51,000 bases of DNA. It comes from Planctomycetota bacterium (GTDB taxonomy: Bacteria; Planctomycetota; UBA1135; GCA-002686595). The notes under the pieces are model-generated. The model saw only the letters and a program-made list of their open reading frames with translations, was not told the origin of the DNA and did no database searches. Below, piece by piece: positions 27,507-35,922 of this stretch (position 1 is the first letter of the stretch; each line of letters starts with the position of its first letter). The stretch lies in the NCBI GenBank assembly GCA_020853575.1, contig JADYYP010000052.1, positions 1 to 51,000 of the forward strand. The letters run 5' to 3'. Made by a program: the position numbers and the translations under genes.

Positions 27507-28804
27507 GCGGGCAGTCCCTCGAGCAACACGGTTTCGATGGCTTCGCAGAATCGATCGAGCTCGTCGAGGGTCGTGTACACGCTGGGCGTGATGCGCAAGC
27601 CCTCGGTCTGCGCCGGCAGCGGCGGCCCGATGTAGGTCGTGTAGATCTTGTACTCGCTCCACAGGTGCCCGCGCAGCTTGCTCATGTCGAGTCCGTCGAT
27701 GCGCAGGTTGGCGACGCCGCACGAATACTCGCGCCGCAGGCTGGTGTTGAGGTGCACGCGTTCGTTGCGCAGCAAGCGCTTGGCCCAGTGGTCGCGCAGG
27801 TAGCGCATGCGCGCTTCCTTGCGCGCGGGGCCGATCCCGTGGTGGAACAGGAGCGCCTCGCCGATCGACAGGAGCGGCGCGGCCGGATGCGTGCCGATCT
27901 CCTCGAACTTGCGGATGTCGTCCGACTGCTTCGCGTCGGCCGCGAACAGCGGCCACAGCTCGCGGATGCGCTCGCGCCGCACGTACAGCATTCCCGTGCC
28001 GTGCGGAGCGAACAGCCACTTGTGCAGCGAGGTACCGTAGAAGTCACAGTCGAGGTCGTCGCGCCGGAAGTCCAGATGCGCAAAACCGTGCGCGCCGTCG
28101 ACGACCACGGGGATGCCGCGGCGCCGTCCGAGCTCCACGATGCGCCGCACGGGCATGATCTGGCCCGTGATGTTGATCACGTGGCAGATCAAGATCAGCT
28201 TGGTGCGCTCGCCGAGCGCGGCCTCGAAGCGCCGCACGATCTCGTCGAAGTCCTCGCACGGAACCGGAAGAGACAGCTTGCGCACGACGATGCCGTCGCG
28301 GCGCGCGCGCTGGTCGAGCGCGGTCAACATCCGCGGATAGTCCTGTTCGGTGGTGACGACCTCGTCGCCGCGGCCCAACGCGGCTCCGAGCAAGCAGTTT
28401 TCGAGGCTCTCCGAGGCGTTGCGCGTGATGGCGATCTCCTCCTTGTCCGAACCGAACAGGCGAGCCAGGCCTTCGCGCACGTGCTCCTTCTGGGGCTCGA
28501 GGATCTCCCACAGGTGGCGCGCCGAATTCTCGTTGGAGAAGTCGAGGCGCCGCTTGTGTGCTTCCTGGACCAAGCGCGGCGCGGGACTGACGCCGCCGTT
28601 GTTGAGGTTGATCTGACTGCGGTCGACGGTGAAGGCCTGCTGGATGTCGCGCCAGGCGCTCTCGTCCGCGGCGACCTCCTCGGGCGCGCGCTCGCCCATG
28701 TTCGCCAGCGCGCCCAGCGCGGAGTCGAGCTCGGGCGCCGAAGCGCACGCTGGCGCGAACATGGCAACGGCTGGGTAGCTCAAGAACTCGCGGCGATTCG
28801 GCAT
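27503..28804 (-). CDS. Tat-exported class V aminotransferase-like PLP enzyme
   Basis: 433 residues. It opens with a twin-arginine signal, NRREFLSYPAVAMFAPACAS, with a possible lipobox (APAC) at its end. The catalytic part is fold-type I, class V: INLNNGGVSPAPRLVQEA, NASESLENCLLGAALGRGDEVV, VVDGAHGFAHLDF (the PLP-pyridine Asp), and GTSLHKWLFAPHG (the Schiff-base Lys, around residue 262). It resembles isopenicillin-N-epimerase-like and cysteine-desulfurase-like enzymes; the reaction is not known. AAGGAGGG lies seven bases before the ATG. The stop overlaps the RidA start. PLP is carried in by Tat export of the folded holoenzyme, by family logic. Confidence 0.9.
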   Translation of the reverse strand: MPNRREFLSYPAVAMFAPACASAPELDSALGALANMGERAPEEVAADESAWRDIQQAFTVDRSQINLNNGGVSPAPRLVQEAHKRRLDFSNENSARHLWEILEPQKEHVREGLARLFGSDKEEIAITRNASESLENCLLGAALGRGDEVVTTEQDYPRMLTALDQRARRDGIVVRKLSLPVPCEDFDEIVRRFEAALGERTKLILICHVINITGQIMPVRRIVELGRRRGIPVVVDGAHGFAHLDFRRDDLDCDFYGTSLHKWLFAPHGTGMLYVRRERIRELWPLFAADAKQSDDIRKFEEIGTHPAAPLLSIGEALLFHHGIGPARKEARMRYLRDHWAKRLLRNERVHLNTSLRREYSCGVANLRIDGLDMSKLRGHLWSEYKIYTTYIGPPLPAQTEGLRITPSVYTTLDELDRFCEAIETVLLEGLPA

Positions 28805-28811
28805 GCTTCGA

Positions 28812-28819
28812 CCCTCCTT
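28812..28819 (-). promoter_or_regulatory. strong Shine-Dalgarno site of the PLP enzyme gene
   Basis: AAGGAGGG, seven bases from the ATG at 28804. It is the best ribosome binding site in the window and fixes this start over longer readings. Confidence 0.7.
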
Positions 28820-28883
28820 CGAGCGCGCGCCAGATCTTGCCCTCGCGGAGCGCGCGTCGCCACCGCGGCGTAGAATCGAGCGC

Positions 28884-31286
28884 ATGTCGATCTGGAGTCG
28901 CGCTCTCGGCGTCGGCGGGCTCGCGGCCATGGCTGCGGCACAGGTGGAGTTCGCGCCGGACTTGGCCCGCGATCCGCGGCATTACAAGGCGCGCGCGGGC
29001 GGTGTCGACTTGTGGACCACGGACACGGGCGTGGTGCTGGCGGTGCGCAGCGCCCCGCGTCAGGCGGCCGCGATCGCGCTGTCCTTCGGAGCGGCGCGCG
29101 TGCGCGGCGAAGACCAGTTCTGTCGGGCGCGGAATTGGATGCGAGGCGGACAGCGCGCGGCGAGCGAGCGAGACGCCCGGCGCGTCGTGCTCGAAGCGGT
29201 CGTGCCCGGCTGCGACGTCGTGTGGCGAGAGTCGAGCGCCGGAGGCTTCGAGTACGACCTGCGCCTGTCGCGCGAGCTCGCGGGGGCGTGCCCGACGGTG
29301 ACGGTGGAAGGCCACGAAGCGCTGTGGCTCGCGCCCGATGGCTCGCTGGTGATCGAGACCGCCGTCGGTGCGCTGGTGCAGCCGCCGCCGCGCGCCTTTC
29401 AGGTCGTCGGCGGCGTCGAGCGCGACGTGCCCTGCGCGTTCCGACTCGAGGGCCCGGCGCGCTACGGTTTCGAGCTCGGCGCGCACCTGGCGAACGAGCC
29501 GCTGGTCGTCGATCCCGCGCTGCGCTGGTCGACCTACATCAGCGGCCAGTACGAGCAGTCGATCTCGGCCGTGGCCGCGGGCGTGAGCGACTGCGCGGTC
29601 GTGGTCGGGGTTACGGAGTCGGTCGACTTCCCGACGACGCTCGGGGCTTTCGATCCGTTCTACAACGGTGCGACAGACGCCTTCGTGAGCTGCATCGCGC
29701 CCGACGGACGCTCGCTGGTGTGGTCGACCATGCTCGGTGGCGTGGGCGACGACGCGGCTCGCTCGGTGGTCGTCGACGCGGCCGGGGTGGTGACGGTCGC
29801 GGGCGAAACCACCTCGACGGACTTCCCGAGCACGACGGGCGCGTTCGACACCAGCTTCGGCGGCGACCGCGACGTGTTCGTCGCGCAACTCTCGGTCGAC
29901 GGCTCGGTGCTCGAGTGGTCGACCTTCCTCGGAGGCACGCTCGCGGATCGCTGCGGTGAGCTGGCCCGGGCCGCGAACGGCGACCTGGTGGCCGTCGGCA
30001 CCACGCGCGCATCGGGTTTTCCGGTCACCGCCGGCGCCTTCGACACGACCTTCAACGGCGGCGGGTTCTTCGGCGACGTGTTCGTGACGCGCCTGGCGCA
30101 GGACGGCGCGAGCCTGCGTTGGTCGACCTTCCTCGGCTCGTCGCAAGAGGAAGTCGGCGAGCGTCTGGCGCTCAACGCCCAGGACGAGATCGTGCTCGCC
30201 GGCACGGCTTATTCCGCCCTGTTTCCGACGTCCAGCGGGGCCTTCGACCGCACTTGGCAAGCGCCGTCCGAGGCCTTCGTCGCGCGCCTGAGCTCGAACG
30301 GCGCGCAACTGGTGTTCTCGACCTTGTTGGGCGGTTCCGGCGAGGAGTTCGTGCGCGCGGTCGCGGTGGAGAGCAGTGGTTCGGTGCTGTGTGTCGGCGA
30401 GTGCACCAGCGGCGATTTCCCGACGACTCCGCTCGCTCCGGACACGCAGTTCGACGGCGCCAGCGACGGTTTCGTCGCGCGCATCTCGAGCGACGGTGCC
30501 CAACTCGTCGACTCCTCGTTCTTCGGCGGCGCGGACACCGATCGCGTGGTCGACGTCGTGCTCGATGCACAGGGCGCGCTGGTGCTCGGCTGCGAGACCT
30601 CCAGCGTGGACCTGTCGACCACTTCGGGCTGCCTGGACCCCGATCCCAACATGCCGATCGGCTCGGTCGAGCAAGAGCTGTTCATCGCGCGCTGGCCGGC
30701 GAACTTCGGCGCGCCGACCTACGCCACCTACTTCGGTTCGACCAATGCCGACGCGCTCGCCGGATTGGCGCTGACGCAGGCCGGTGAAGTGCTCTTGGCC
30801 GGTACGACGCAGGGGCCGGGCTTTCCGGTGTCGAGTGGCGCCTTCCAGCCGAGCTGGAACGTCACGGCGCTGCACGACGGATTCGCGGCGCGGCTCGCGT
30901 TCCTGACCCATCCCGTGCGATTCGGCACCGGCAAGCTCAATTCCGGCGGCACGGCCGCGAGCATCCGATGGTCGGGCTTCCCCAGCCTCGGGGACAACGA
31001 CTTCTCCGTCGGTGTCGATTTCGCCTTGCCCAACGTCTGGTGTCAGGTGTTCCGCGGCGCTCAGACAGTGAACTGGCCGTTCCTCGGCCATTTATTGCGA
31101 GTCGGGCCGCCCTACCGCCGTTATGCGCGCTTCAAGAGCGACTTCCTGGGCTACGGCCAGCGGGCGATTCCGATCGAGCCCTGGATGGTGGGGCAGACCT
31201 TGTACTTCCAGGTGTGGTACGAGGACGTGAGCGACCCCTTCGGCGCGGCGCTGACCGACGCTTTGCGCGTGATCGTCTATCCGTGA
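28884..31286 (+). CDS. exported SBBP-repeat beta-propeller protein with planctomycete C-terminal domain
   Basis: 800 residues with a short signal (about 1-19). Residues 30-215 form a beta-rich N-terminal domain. Residues 216-680 carry about eight SBBP-type blades in a regular pattern: WSTFLGG...D, V.AVGTT....FP.T.GAFDTTF.G...DVFV..L..DG. The C-terminal module starts at VRFGTGKLNSGG and ends LYFQVWYED...LTDALRVIVYP, homologous to the ends of the protease (116-1699) and the 507-residue protein (47670-49193). It is likely a secreted binding protein. It is divergent from the PLP enzyme gene by 79 bases, and converges on the next gene with 12 bases between stops. Confidence 0.88.
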   Translation: MSIWSRALGVGGLAAMAAAQVEFAPDLARDPRHYKARAGGVDLWTTDTGVVLAVRSAPRQAAAIALSFGAARVRGEDQFCRARNWMRGGQRAASERDARRVVLEAVVPGCDVVWRESSAGGFEYDLRLSRELAGACPTVTVEGHEALWLAPDGSLVIETAVGALVQPPPRAFQVVGGVERDVPCAFRLEGPARYGFELGAHLANEPLVVDPALRWSTYISGQYEQSISAVAAGVSDCAVVVGVTESVDFPTTLGAFDPFYNGATDAFVSCIAPDGRSLVWSTMLGGVGDDAARSVVVDAAGVVTVAGETTSTDFPSTTGAFDTSFGGDRDVFVAQLSVDGSVLEWSTFLGGTLADRCGELARAANGDLVAVGTTRASGFPVTAGAFDTTFNGGGFFGDVFVTRLAQDGASLRWSTFLGSSQEEVGERLALNAQDEIVLAGTAYSALFPTSSGAFDRTWQAPSEAFVARLSSNGAQLVFSTLLGGSGEEFVRAVAVESSGSVLCVGECTSGDFPTTPLAPDTQFDGASDGFVARISSDGAQLVDSSFFGGADTDRVVDVVLDAQGALVLGCETSSVDLSTTSGCLDPDPNMPIGSVEQELFIARWPANFGAPTYATYFGSTNADALAGLALTQAGEVLLAGTTQGPGFPVSSGAFQPSWNVTALHDGFAARLAFLTHPVRFGTGKLNSGGTAASIRWSGFPSLGDNDFSVGVDFALPNVWCQVFRGAQTVNWPFLGHLLRVGPPYRRYARFKSDFLGYGQRAIPIEPWMVGQTLYFQVWYEDVSDPFGAALTDALRVIVYP

Positions 31287-31298
31287 CGCGTGCCGGGC

Positions 31299-31616
31299 TC
31301 AACGAGCGCGGAAAGAACGCCGCGCCGCGGTCGGCAAGCCGGCTGCGCGCGTGCGCCGTTCATCCGGCGCTGCGCGGCGGCGCTCGTACTCGTCCCAGGT
31401 CTCGCTCATCATCGTCGAGCGGTGCAGACCTTCGCGGCGGTTGATCGCCGCCAGCTCCTTGGTCGTCGGCGCAAAGCCCAGCACGCCGCCCTCGTCGCGC
31501 AGCGAGTCGTTCCATTCCTTCCACAGTGCCTTGAAGAACGGCACCCACAGCGGTGAGGACAGGACGATCAGCACCCATTTGACGGGCTCGCTGTTGAGTG
31601 CGAAGGGCAGGTTCAT
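31299..31616 (-). CDS. small single-pass membrane protein coupled to the amidotransferase gene
   Basis: 105 residues, no recognised domain. One hydrophobic segment near the N-terminus (VKWVLIVLSSPLWVPFFKAL, residues 12-31) would anchor it. The rest is charged and probably cytoplasmic or periplasmic, with an Arg/Ala-rich tail. The ATG overlaps the stop of the glutamine amidotransferase gene (ATGA), so it is translated with it. Function unknown. The even codon pattern and the overlap support a real gene. Confidence 0.65.
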   Translation of the reverse strand: MNLPFALNSEPVKWVLIVLSSPLWVPFFKALWKEWNDSLRDEGGVLGFAPTTKELAAINRREGLHRSTMMSETWDEYERRRAAPDERRTRAAGLPTAARRSFRAR

Positions 31617-32275
31617 CGCGCTGGACAGTCTATCGAACCTGCGTGGCCTGCGTCCTGAGCCCGCGGGCTCGCCCGCAGCAGCGCTCGCTCGCGCGCGCGC
31701 GGTCGCAGGCCGCACAGCTCGGCGAAGCGGGCCAAGAGCAGCTCGCCAGCCGGAGTCAGGATCGACTCGGGATGAAACTGCACTCCGTACCGCGGCAGCC
31801 AGCGGTGGCGTACCGCCATCACCACGCCGTCGTCGGTCCAGGCGTCGAGCTCGAGCTCGCTCGGCAGGCACTCGCGCGCGGCGCACAGCGAGTGGTAGCG
31901 CCCGGCCTCGAAGCCCTGCGGCAACCCCGCGAACAGGCCGCGGCCGGAGTGCTGCACGCGCGACGCGCGACCGTGCACCGGGACGGGATCCTCCCGAACG
32001 CGGCCGCCGTAGTGTTCGACCAACGCTTGATGGCCGAGGCACACACCCAGGATGGGCAGCCTGTCGGGTGCGTCGCGCAGTAGATCGAGACCGACACCGC
32101 AGGCGCTGGGCCGGCCCGGGCCCGGTCCGATCACGAGCCCCTCGGGCGCGCGCGCGAGCAGTTCCGCGCTCGTCGCGCGGTCGTTGCGCACGACGTCGAT
32201 CTCGAGCGCGGCGGCCTGGAAGGCCTGCACCAGATTCCAGGTGAACGAATCGTAGTTGTCGACGAGGAGCAACAC
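31613..32275 (-). CDS. glutamine amidotransferase, anthranilate/aminodeoxychorismate synthase component II
   Basis: 220 residues, GTG start. A class I glutamine amidotransferase that supplies ammonia to a chorismate-using partner. VLLLVDNYDSFTWNLVQAF is the family N-terminus, LVIGPGPGRPSACG the oxyanion strand, ILGVCLGHQALVEHYG carries the catalytic Cys, and YGVQFHPESILTP the catalytic His-Glu pair. TrpG and PabA cannot be told apart from sequence alone. No component I (TrpE/PabB) is adjacent; the partner downstream is a small membrane protein. The 30-residue Arg-rich tail after AELCG is longer than usual. The gene is divergent from the coiled-coil lipoprotein gene. Confidence 0.92.
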   Translation of the reverse strand: MLLLVDNYDSFTWNLVQAFQAAALEIDVVRNDRATSAELLARAPEGLVIGPGPGRPSACGVGLDLLRDAPDRLPILGVCLGHQALVEHYGGRVREDPVPVHGRASRVQHSGRGLFAGLPQGFEAGRYHSLCAARECLPSELELDAWTDDGVVMAVRHRWLPRYGVQFHPESILTPAGELLLARFAELCGLRPRARERALLRASPRAQDAGHAGSIDCPAR

Positions 32276-32371
32276 GTGGACTCGCGCGCGCTCTCTGCGC
32301 TGGAACGAATCGCGCGGAAGACCACAATAGCGCCCGCGCCGGAGTCTCGGAGGATCGAGAGGAGCTCGAAG

Positions 32372-32830
32372 ATGTCTACCAAGCCGCTGTGCATCGTTCT
32401 CGGATGGGTGTTGGTCGCGTCCTGCGCGCGCGAAGAGTCGCACGCGGAGCGCATGCGCCGGCAAGCGGAGCAGGCCCTCGACAAGGCCTCGGAGGGCCTC
32501 GACCGTGCAGCGCGCGGGGCGCAGCGGGCGCTGGACGAAGCGCAGCGCTTGTTCGAGGGGCGGCGCGACGAGGCCGAGACGGCTCTGGACCGCGCGCTGG
32601 CGCGACTGTCGAGCGAGCTCGAGGGCGTGGGGGCGCAGCTGGAGGCCAAGAGCGACGCGGGCAGCGCCAAGTTGCGCAGCGAGCTCGACGGCCAGCTGCG
32701 GCTGGCACGCGAGCGCTTGACCGAGCTCAAGGCGTCGGGGGAACAGGAGTGGCGCGGCGTGTGCCGCGAGCTGGAGGAACAGGCCGGCGCGCTGGGCGCG
32801 CGTCTGTCCGAGCTCGCTGGCCAGCGCTGA
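32372..32830 (+). CDS. coiled-coil lipoprotein
   Basis: 152 residues. Lipoprotein signal with lipobox LVASC (residues 1-19). The rest is almost entirely alpha-helical with heptads rich in Leu/Ala and Glu/Arg (QAEQALDKASEGLDRAARG, QRLFEGRRDEAETALDRAL), a long coiled coil. GAGGAG lies eight bases before the ATG. It is divergent from the amidotransferase gene, and the HtrA gene follows 102 bases later on the same strand. It is perhaps an envelope structural or scaffold protein; no enzyme activity is suggested. Confidence 0.8.
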   Translation: MSTKPLCIVLGWVLVASCAREESHAERMRRQAEQALDKASEGLDRAARGAQRALDEAQRLFEGRRDEAETALDRALARLSSELEGVGAQLEAKSDAGSAKLRSELDGQLRLARERLTELKASGEQEWRGVCRELEEQAGALGARLSELAGQR

Positions 32831-32932
32831 TCGCAGCCGCGCGCGATGCCGCCGGGCACCTTGGGGCCGGAGCACGACGACCCCGGTCGTTTCGCCGCCA
32901 ACGCCGAGCGTTGCTCTTCGTAGTCGAACGCC

Positions 32933-34114
32933 ATGCGCATCATCGACGTCACCGCTCGTCCCGTGGATCGCTCGCAGTCCCGTTCCACCGTCCTCGCGCT
33001 GCTCGGCGCGGCTGCGTTGTTCGCCGCCGTGTCGTGGCGCATCGTGTCCGCCGCCCACGCGGATCCGCGGCCGGAGACGCTCAGCGAGCACGCGCCGTCC
33101 GGCGTGCCGACTCCGGAGCGCTTGGCGGAGCTGCGCGACGACGAGCTCGCCACCATCGAGCTCTTCAAGCGCAACTCTGCGGCGGTCGTGCACATCACGA
33201 ACACGACGCGCGTGCGCACGATCCGACGCGACCCGATCGACTATCCGATCGGAAGCGGCACCGGGTTCGTGTGGGATGAGGCTGGCCACATCGTCACCAA
33301 TCACCACGTGGTCGCTCAGGCCAACGGGAACACGCCGTCGCGCTACTTCGTGCGCTTCGCGGGCGACGAGGAAGAGTACGAGGCCGATGTCGTGGCCACC
33401 GCGCCGCACCGAGACATCGCGGTGCTCAAGCTGCTCAAGAGCGACCGTGCCCGAGTGCGGCCGATCGCGCTCGGCCGTAGCGCCGACCTGGCCGTGGGGC
33501 AGAAGGTGTTCGCGATCGGCAATCCCTTCGGCCTCGATCAGACCTTGACCACGGGCATCATCAGTGGCTTGGGGCGCGAGATCCGCTCGCAGTCCAACCA
33601 CAAGATCAGCGACGTGATCCAGACCGATGCCGCGATCAACCCCGGAAACTCCGGCGGGCCGTTGCTCGATTCGTCGGGCCGCTTGATCGGCGTCAACACG
33701 GCGATCGTCAGTCCGTCGGGCGCCTACGCGGGCATCGGCTTCGCCGTTCCGTCCGACACCGTCAAGCGCGTCGTCGAGGAGCTGATCGAGTACGGTGTCG
33801 CGCGACGGCCGGGGCTGGGCGTGACGCTGCTCGACGACGTTCAGGCACAGCGGCTGGGCTTGCGCGGCGTCGGTGTGGTCGAGGTCGGCAGCTCGTCGGC
33901 CGCAGCGGCCGCCGGATTGCGGGCCGCCGGCCGCACGCGCGGCGGAGAATGGCTGCTCGACGAGATCATTTCGATCGACGGGGTCGAGGTGCGCTCGCAG
34001 GAGAACTTGCTCGACGCGCTCGACCAGAAGGCCGTCGGAGACACGGTCAAGCTCGTCGTGCGCCGCGAAGGGCGGACCGCCGAGGTGCCGGTGACGCTGC
34101 AGTGGATCGAGTAG
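32933..34114 (+). CDS. HtrA/DegP-family serine protease, membrane-anchored
   Basis: 393 residues. One N-terminal membrane segment (about 19-40) and a short linker. The trypsin-fold domain has the triad His125 (TNHHVV), Asp161 (HRDIAVLK) and Ser240 (NPGNSGGPLL). A single C-terminal PDZ domain spans about 290-390 (VRSQENLLDALDQKAVGDTV near its end), so it is DegS-like in layout rather than the two-PDZ DegP. It would degrade or sense misfolded periplasmic proteins. No clear Shine-Dalgarno site precedes the ATG. It is followed by 299 bases without a gene. Confidence 0.93.
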   Translation: MRIIDVTARPVDRSQSRSTVLALLGAAALFAAVSWRIVSAAHADPRPETLSEHAPSGVPTPERLAELRDDELATIELFKRNSAAVVHITNTTRVRTIRRDPIDYPIGSGTGFVWDEAGHIVTNHHVVAQANGNTPSRYFVRFAGDEEEYEADVVATAPHRDIAVLKLLKSDRARVRPIALGRSADLAVGQKVFAIGNPFGLDQTLTTGIISGLGREIRSQSNHKISDVIQTDAAINPGNSGGPLLDSSGRLIGVNTAIVSPSGAYAGIGFAVPSDTVKRVVEELIEYGVARRPGLGVTLLDDVQAQRLGLRGVGVVEVGSSSAAAAAGLRAAGRTRGGEWLLDEIISIDGVEVRSQENLLDALDQKAVGDTVKLVVRREGRTAEVPVTLQWIE

Positions 34115-34413
34115 CCTGCGCCTCGGAGCGCCACGGCCCGTGCGGGCAGGTCCGGCGCTGACGCTGGCGCGAAAGAGGCATGCGAGATCGGGCCGGTGAC
34201 GCTAGATTTTTCGCCCTTCCGAAGAGTCCAGCGATCGATTTCGTCACGTAGCCGCTTGTCCCGCGCTCCCTGACGGGCCGATCAAGGGACTCCTCCGCCA
34301 ACGGTTCGGAGCTGCGGGCCCAAGCGGTCCAAGGCGCGGACGCTGGCGCACGTGCCCCCGACGTCTGCTCTGCTCGACCCCATCATGCCCGCAGCCGCAT
34401 TGCCCCATTGGAG
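34115..34413. other. 299-base intergenic region
   Basis: Between the HtrA gene and the GT-C membrane protein gene. It contains a short T5 run (around 34206-34210) without a convincing stem before it, and no gene, repeat or recognisable promoter. Confidence 0.6.
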
Positions 34414-35922
34414 ATGCCCGTGATCTCCTCGCCCTACCGCGTGGGGCCCGCGGGCGCGCCGCTGGGCCGAGTCGAGGTGCTCGCCTTCGCGTTGGCGGTG
34501 ATGGTGTGCCGTCTGTTCGCGATCTACTCGTTCCACATCTACGACGACGCGTTCATCACCTTTCGCTACGCGCAGAACCTGGCCGCGGGCAATGGCCTGG
34601 TGTTCAACCCAGGCGCGCCCTGGGAGCCGGTCTTGGGGACGACGACGCCGGGCTATGCGCTGGCGTTGTCGCTGCCCTGTCGGCTGGGTCTGCCGGTGAT
34701 CCAGAGCGCGCTGACGCTCAACATCTTGTGCGACGGCATCTCCGCCCTGCTGTTGATGCAGCTCCTCCGTGCGCGGCCGATCGCCGCGATCCTGGCCGCG
34801 CTGGCTTTCGCCGTGATCCCCGAGATCGGGCGCATCAGCGTCGGTGGCATGGAGCCGCCGTTGTTCGCGGTGCTCGCGCTCGGAGCGGTCGCGGCGCTGG
34901 AGACGCGGCGCTTCCAACTCGCGGGCTGGCTCGCGGCGTTGGACTGCACGGTGCGCCCCGAGGCCGTGATGCTGGTGGCGATCTTGGCTGTGATGTACCT
35001 GCGCTCGTGGCGCGAGATCGTGAGCTTCGCGATTCCTGTCGCTGTCGTCGGGCTGATCGCGACCGTGGGGCTGTCGTGGATCTACGGCCAGCCGATTCCG
35101 CAGTCGGTGCGCGCCAAGGCCGGGGGCCACGGGCTCGGTCCACACCTCTCGCGCGTGGCGGCGATCTTGGCCCAGGGGCTGGGGCCCTCGTTGGCGATGC
35201 GCGCCGCAGTGCCCGTCGCCGGGCTGGGATTCGCGTTGGCTTTCCTGTGGCGCACTCCCGCGCGCGCCTTCATCGCCTTCGGTCTCGCGATCGTCAGCGC
35301 CTATTGCGCGGTCGGGGTCAAGACCTGGGGCTGGTACTTCTTCGTGCCGCTGACCGCCTGGTGCGCGGCGCTCGGCATCGGTGTCGATGCCACAGCCGAG
35401 TTCCTGGCCCGCGCCAAGCCCGCATGGCGCATGGAACGCCCCTCGACCGGTGCGTCGCTGGCCCTGGCCGCGAGCGTGGTCGTGACCGTGGCGCTGTTCG
35501 CTCGCGCCTATCCCGACCGCGTGACGCCGCACGTTTACGGCGCCATGCGCGAGTGGATCGCCAAGGAGCACATCCAGCGCGACAAGCCCACGATCCTGGC
35601 CTCGGACATCGGCGCCATCGGCTTCTACAGCGACACTCAGATCCTGGACAGCGAGGGTCTCGTGTGGCCCGAGGCGCGCAAGTTCGGCTGGCAACTGGAC
35701 GTGATCAAGGCGCACCGCCCGGACTACTTGATGTTGGTCGTGACCTCGTACCGCTTGGAGCCATTCATCAACGACCCGATCGCGGCGCTCTACGAGCCGC
35801 TCGCGCGCTTCACCACGACCGACGACGAGCGCCTCGCGCCGGATGTCGCGTCGCTGCCCTTCTGGTGGGAGCAGGACTACATCGTCTACCGCCGGCGCGA
35901 CTACGCGAAGCGCACCGAGTAG
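34414..35922 (+). CDS. GT-C-type polytopic membrane glycosyltransferase
   Basis: 502 residues with about nine to ten hydrophobic segments in the first 350 residues. The motif after the first segment, YDDAFITFRYAQNLAAGNGL then VFNPGAPWEPVLGTTTPGY, is the DD-containing extracytoplasmic loop of GT-C enzymes, like mycobacterial arabinofuranosyltransferases; the paired aspartates are the usual metal/donor site. The C-terminal 120 residues are soluble. It would move sugars from polyprenyl-phosphate donors at the outer face of the membrane. ATG 34414 was chosen over a TTG two codons earlier. Its 3' end overlaps the convergent BNR gene by 22 bases. Confidence 0.85.
   Translation: MPVISSPYRVGPAGAPLGRVEVLAFALAVMVCRLFAIYSFHIYDDAFITFRYAQNLAAGNGLVFNPGAPWEPVLGTTTPGYALALSLPCRLGLPVIQSALTLNILCDGISALLLMQLLRARPIAAILAALAFAVIPEIGRISVGGMEPPLFAVLALGAVAALETRRFQLAGWLAALDCTVRPEAVMLVAILAVMYLRSWREIVSFAIPVAVVGLIATVGLSWIYGQPIPQSVRAKAGGHGLGPHLSRVAAILAQGLGPSLAMRAAVPVAGLGFALAFLWRTPARAFIAFGLAIVSAYCAVGVKTWGWYFFVPLTAWCAALGIGVDATAEFLARAKPAWRMERPSTGASLALAASVVVTVALFARAYPDRVTPHVYGAMREWIAKEHIQRDKPTILASDIGAIGFYSDTQILDSEGLVWPEARKFGWQLDVIKAHRPDYLMLVVTSYRLEPFINDPIAALYEPLARFTTTDDERLAPDVASLPFWWEQDYIVYRRRDYAKRTE

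Noticed and set aside
28044..31091. Minus-strand open frame of about 1000 codons antisense to the SBBP protein gene
   Set aside because: The sense strand shows regular SBBP repeats; the antisense product is compositionally biased with no motif.
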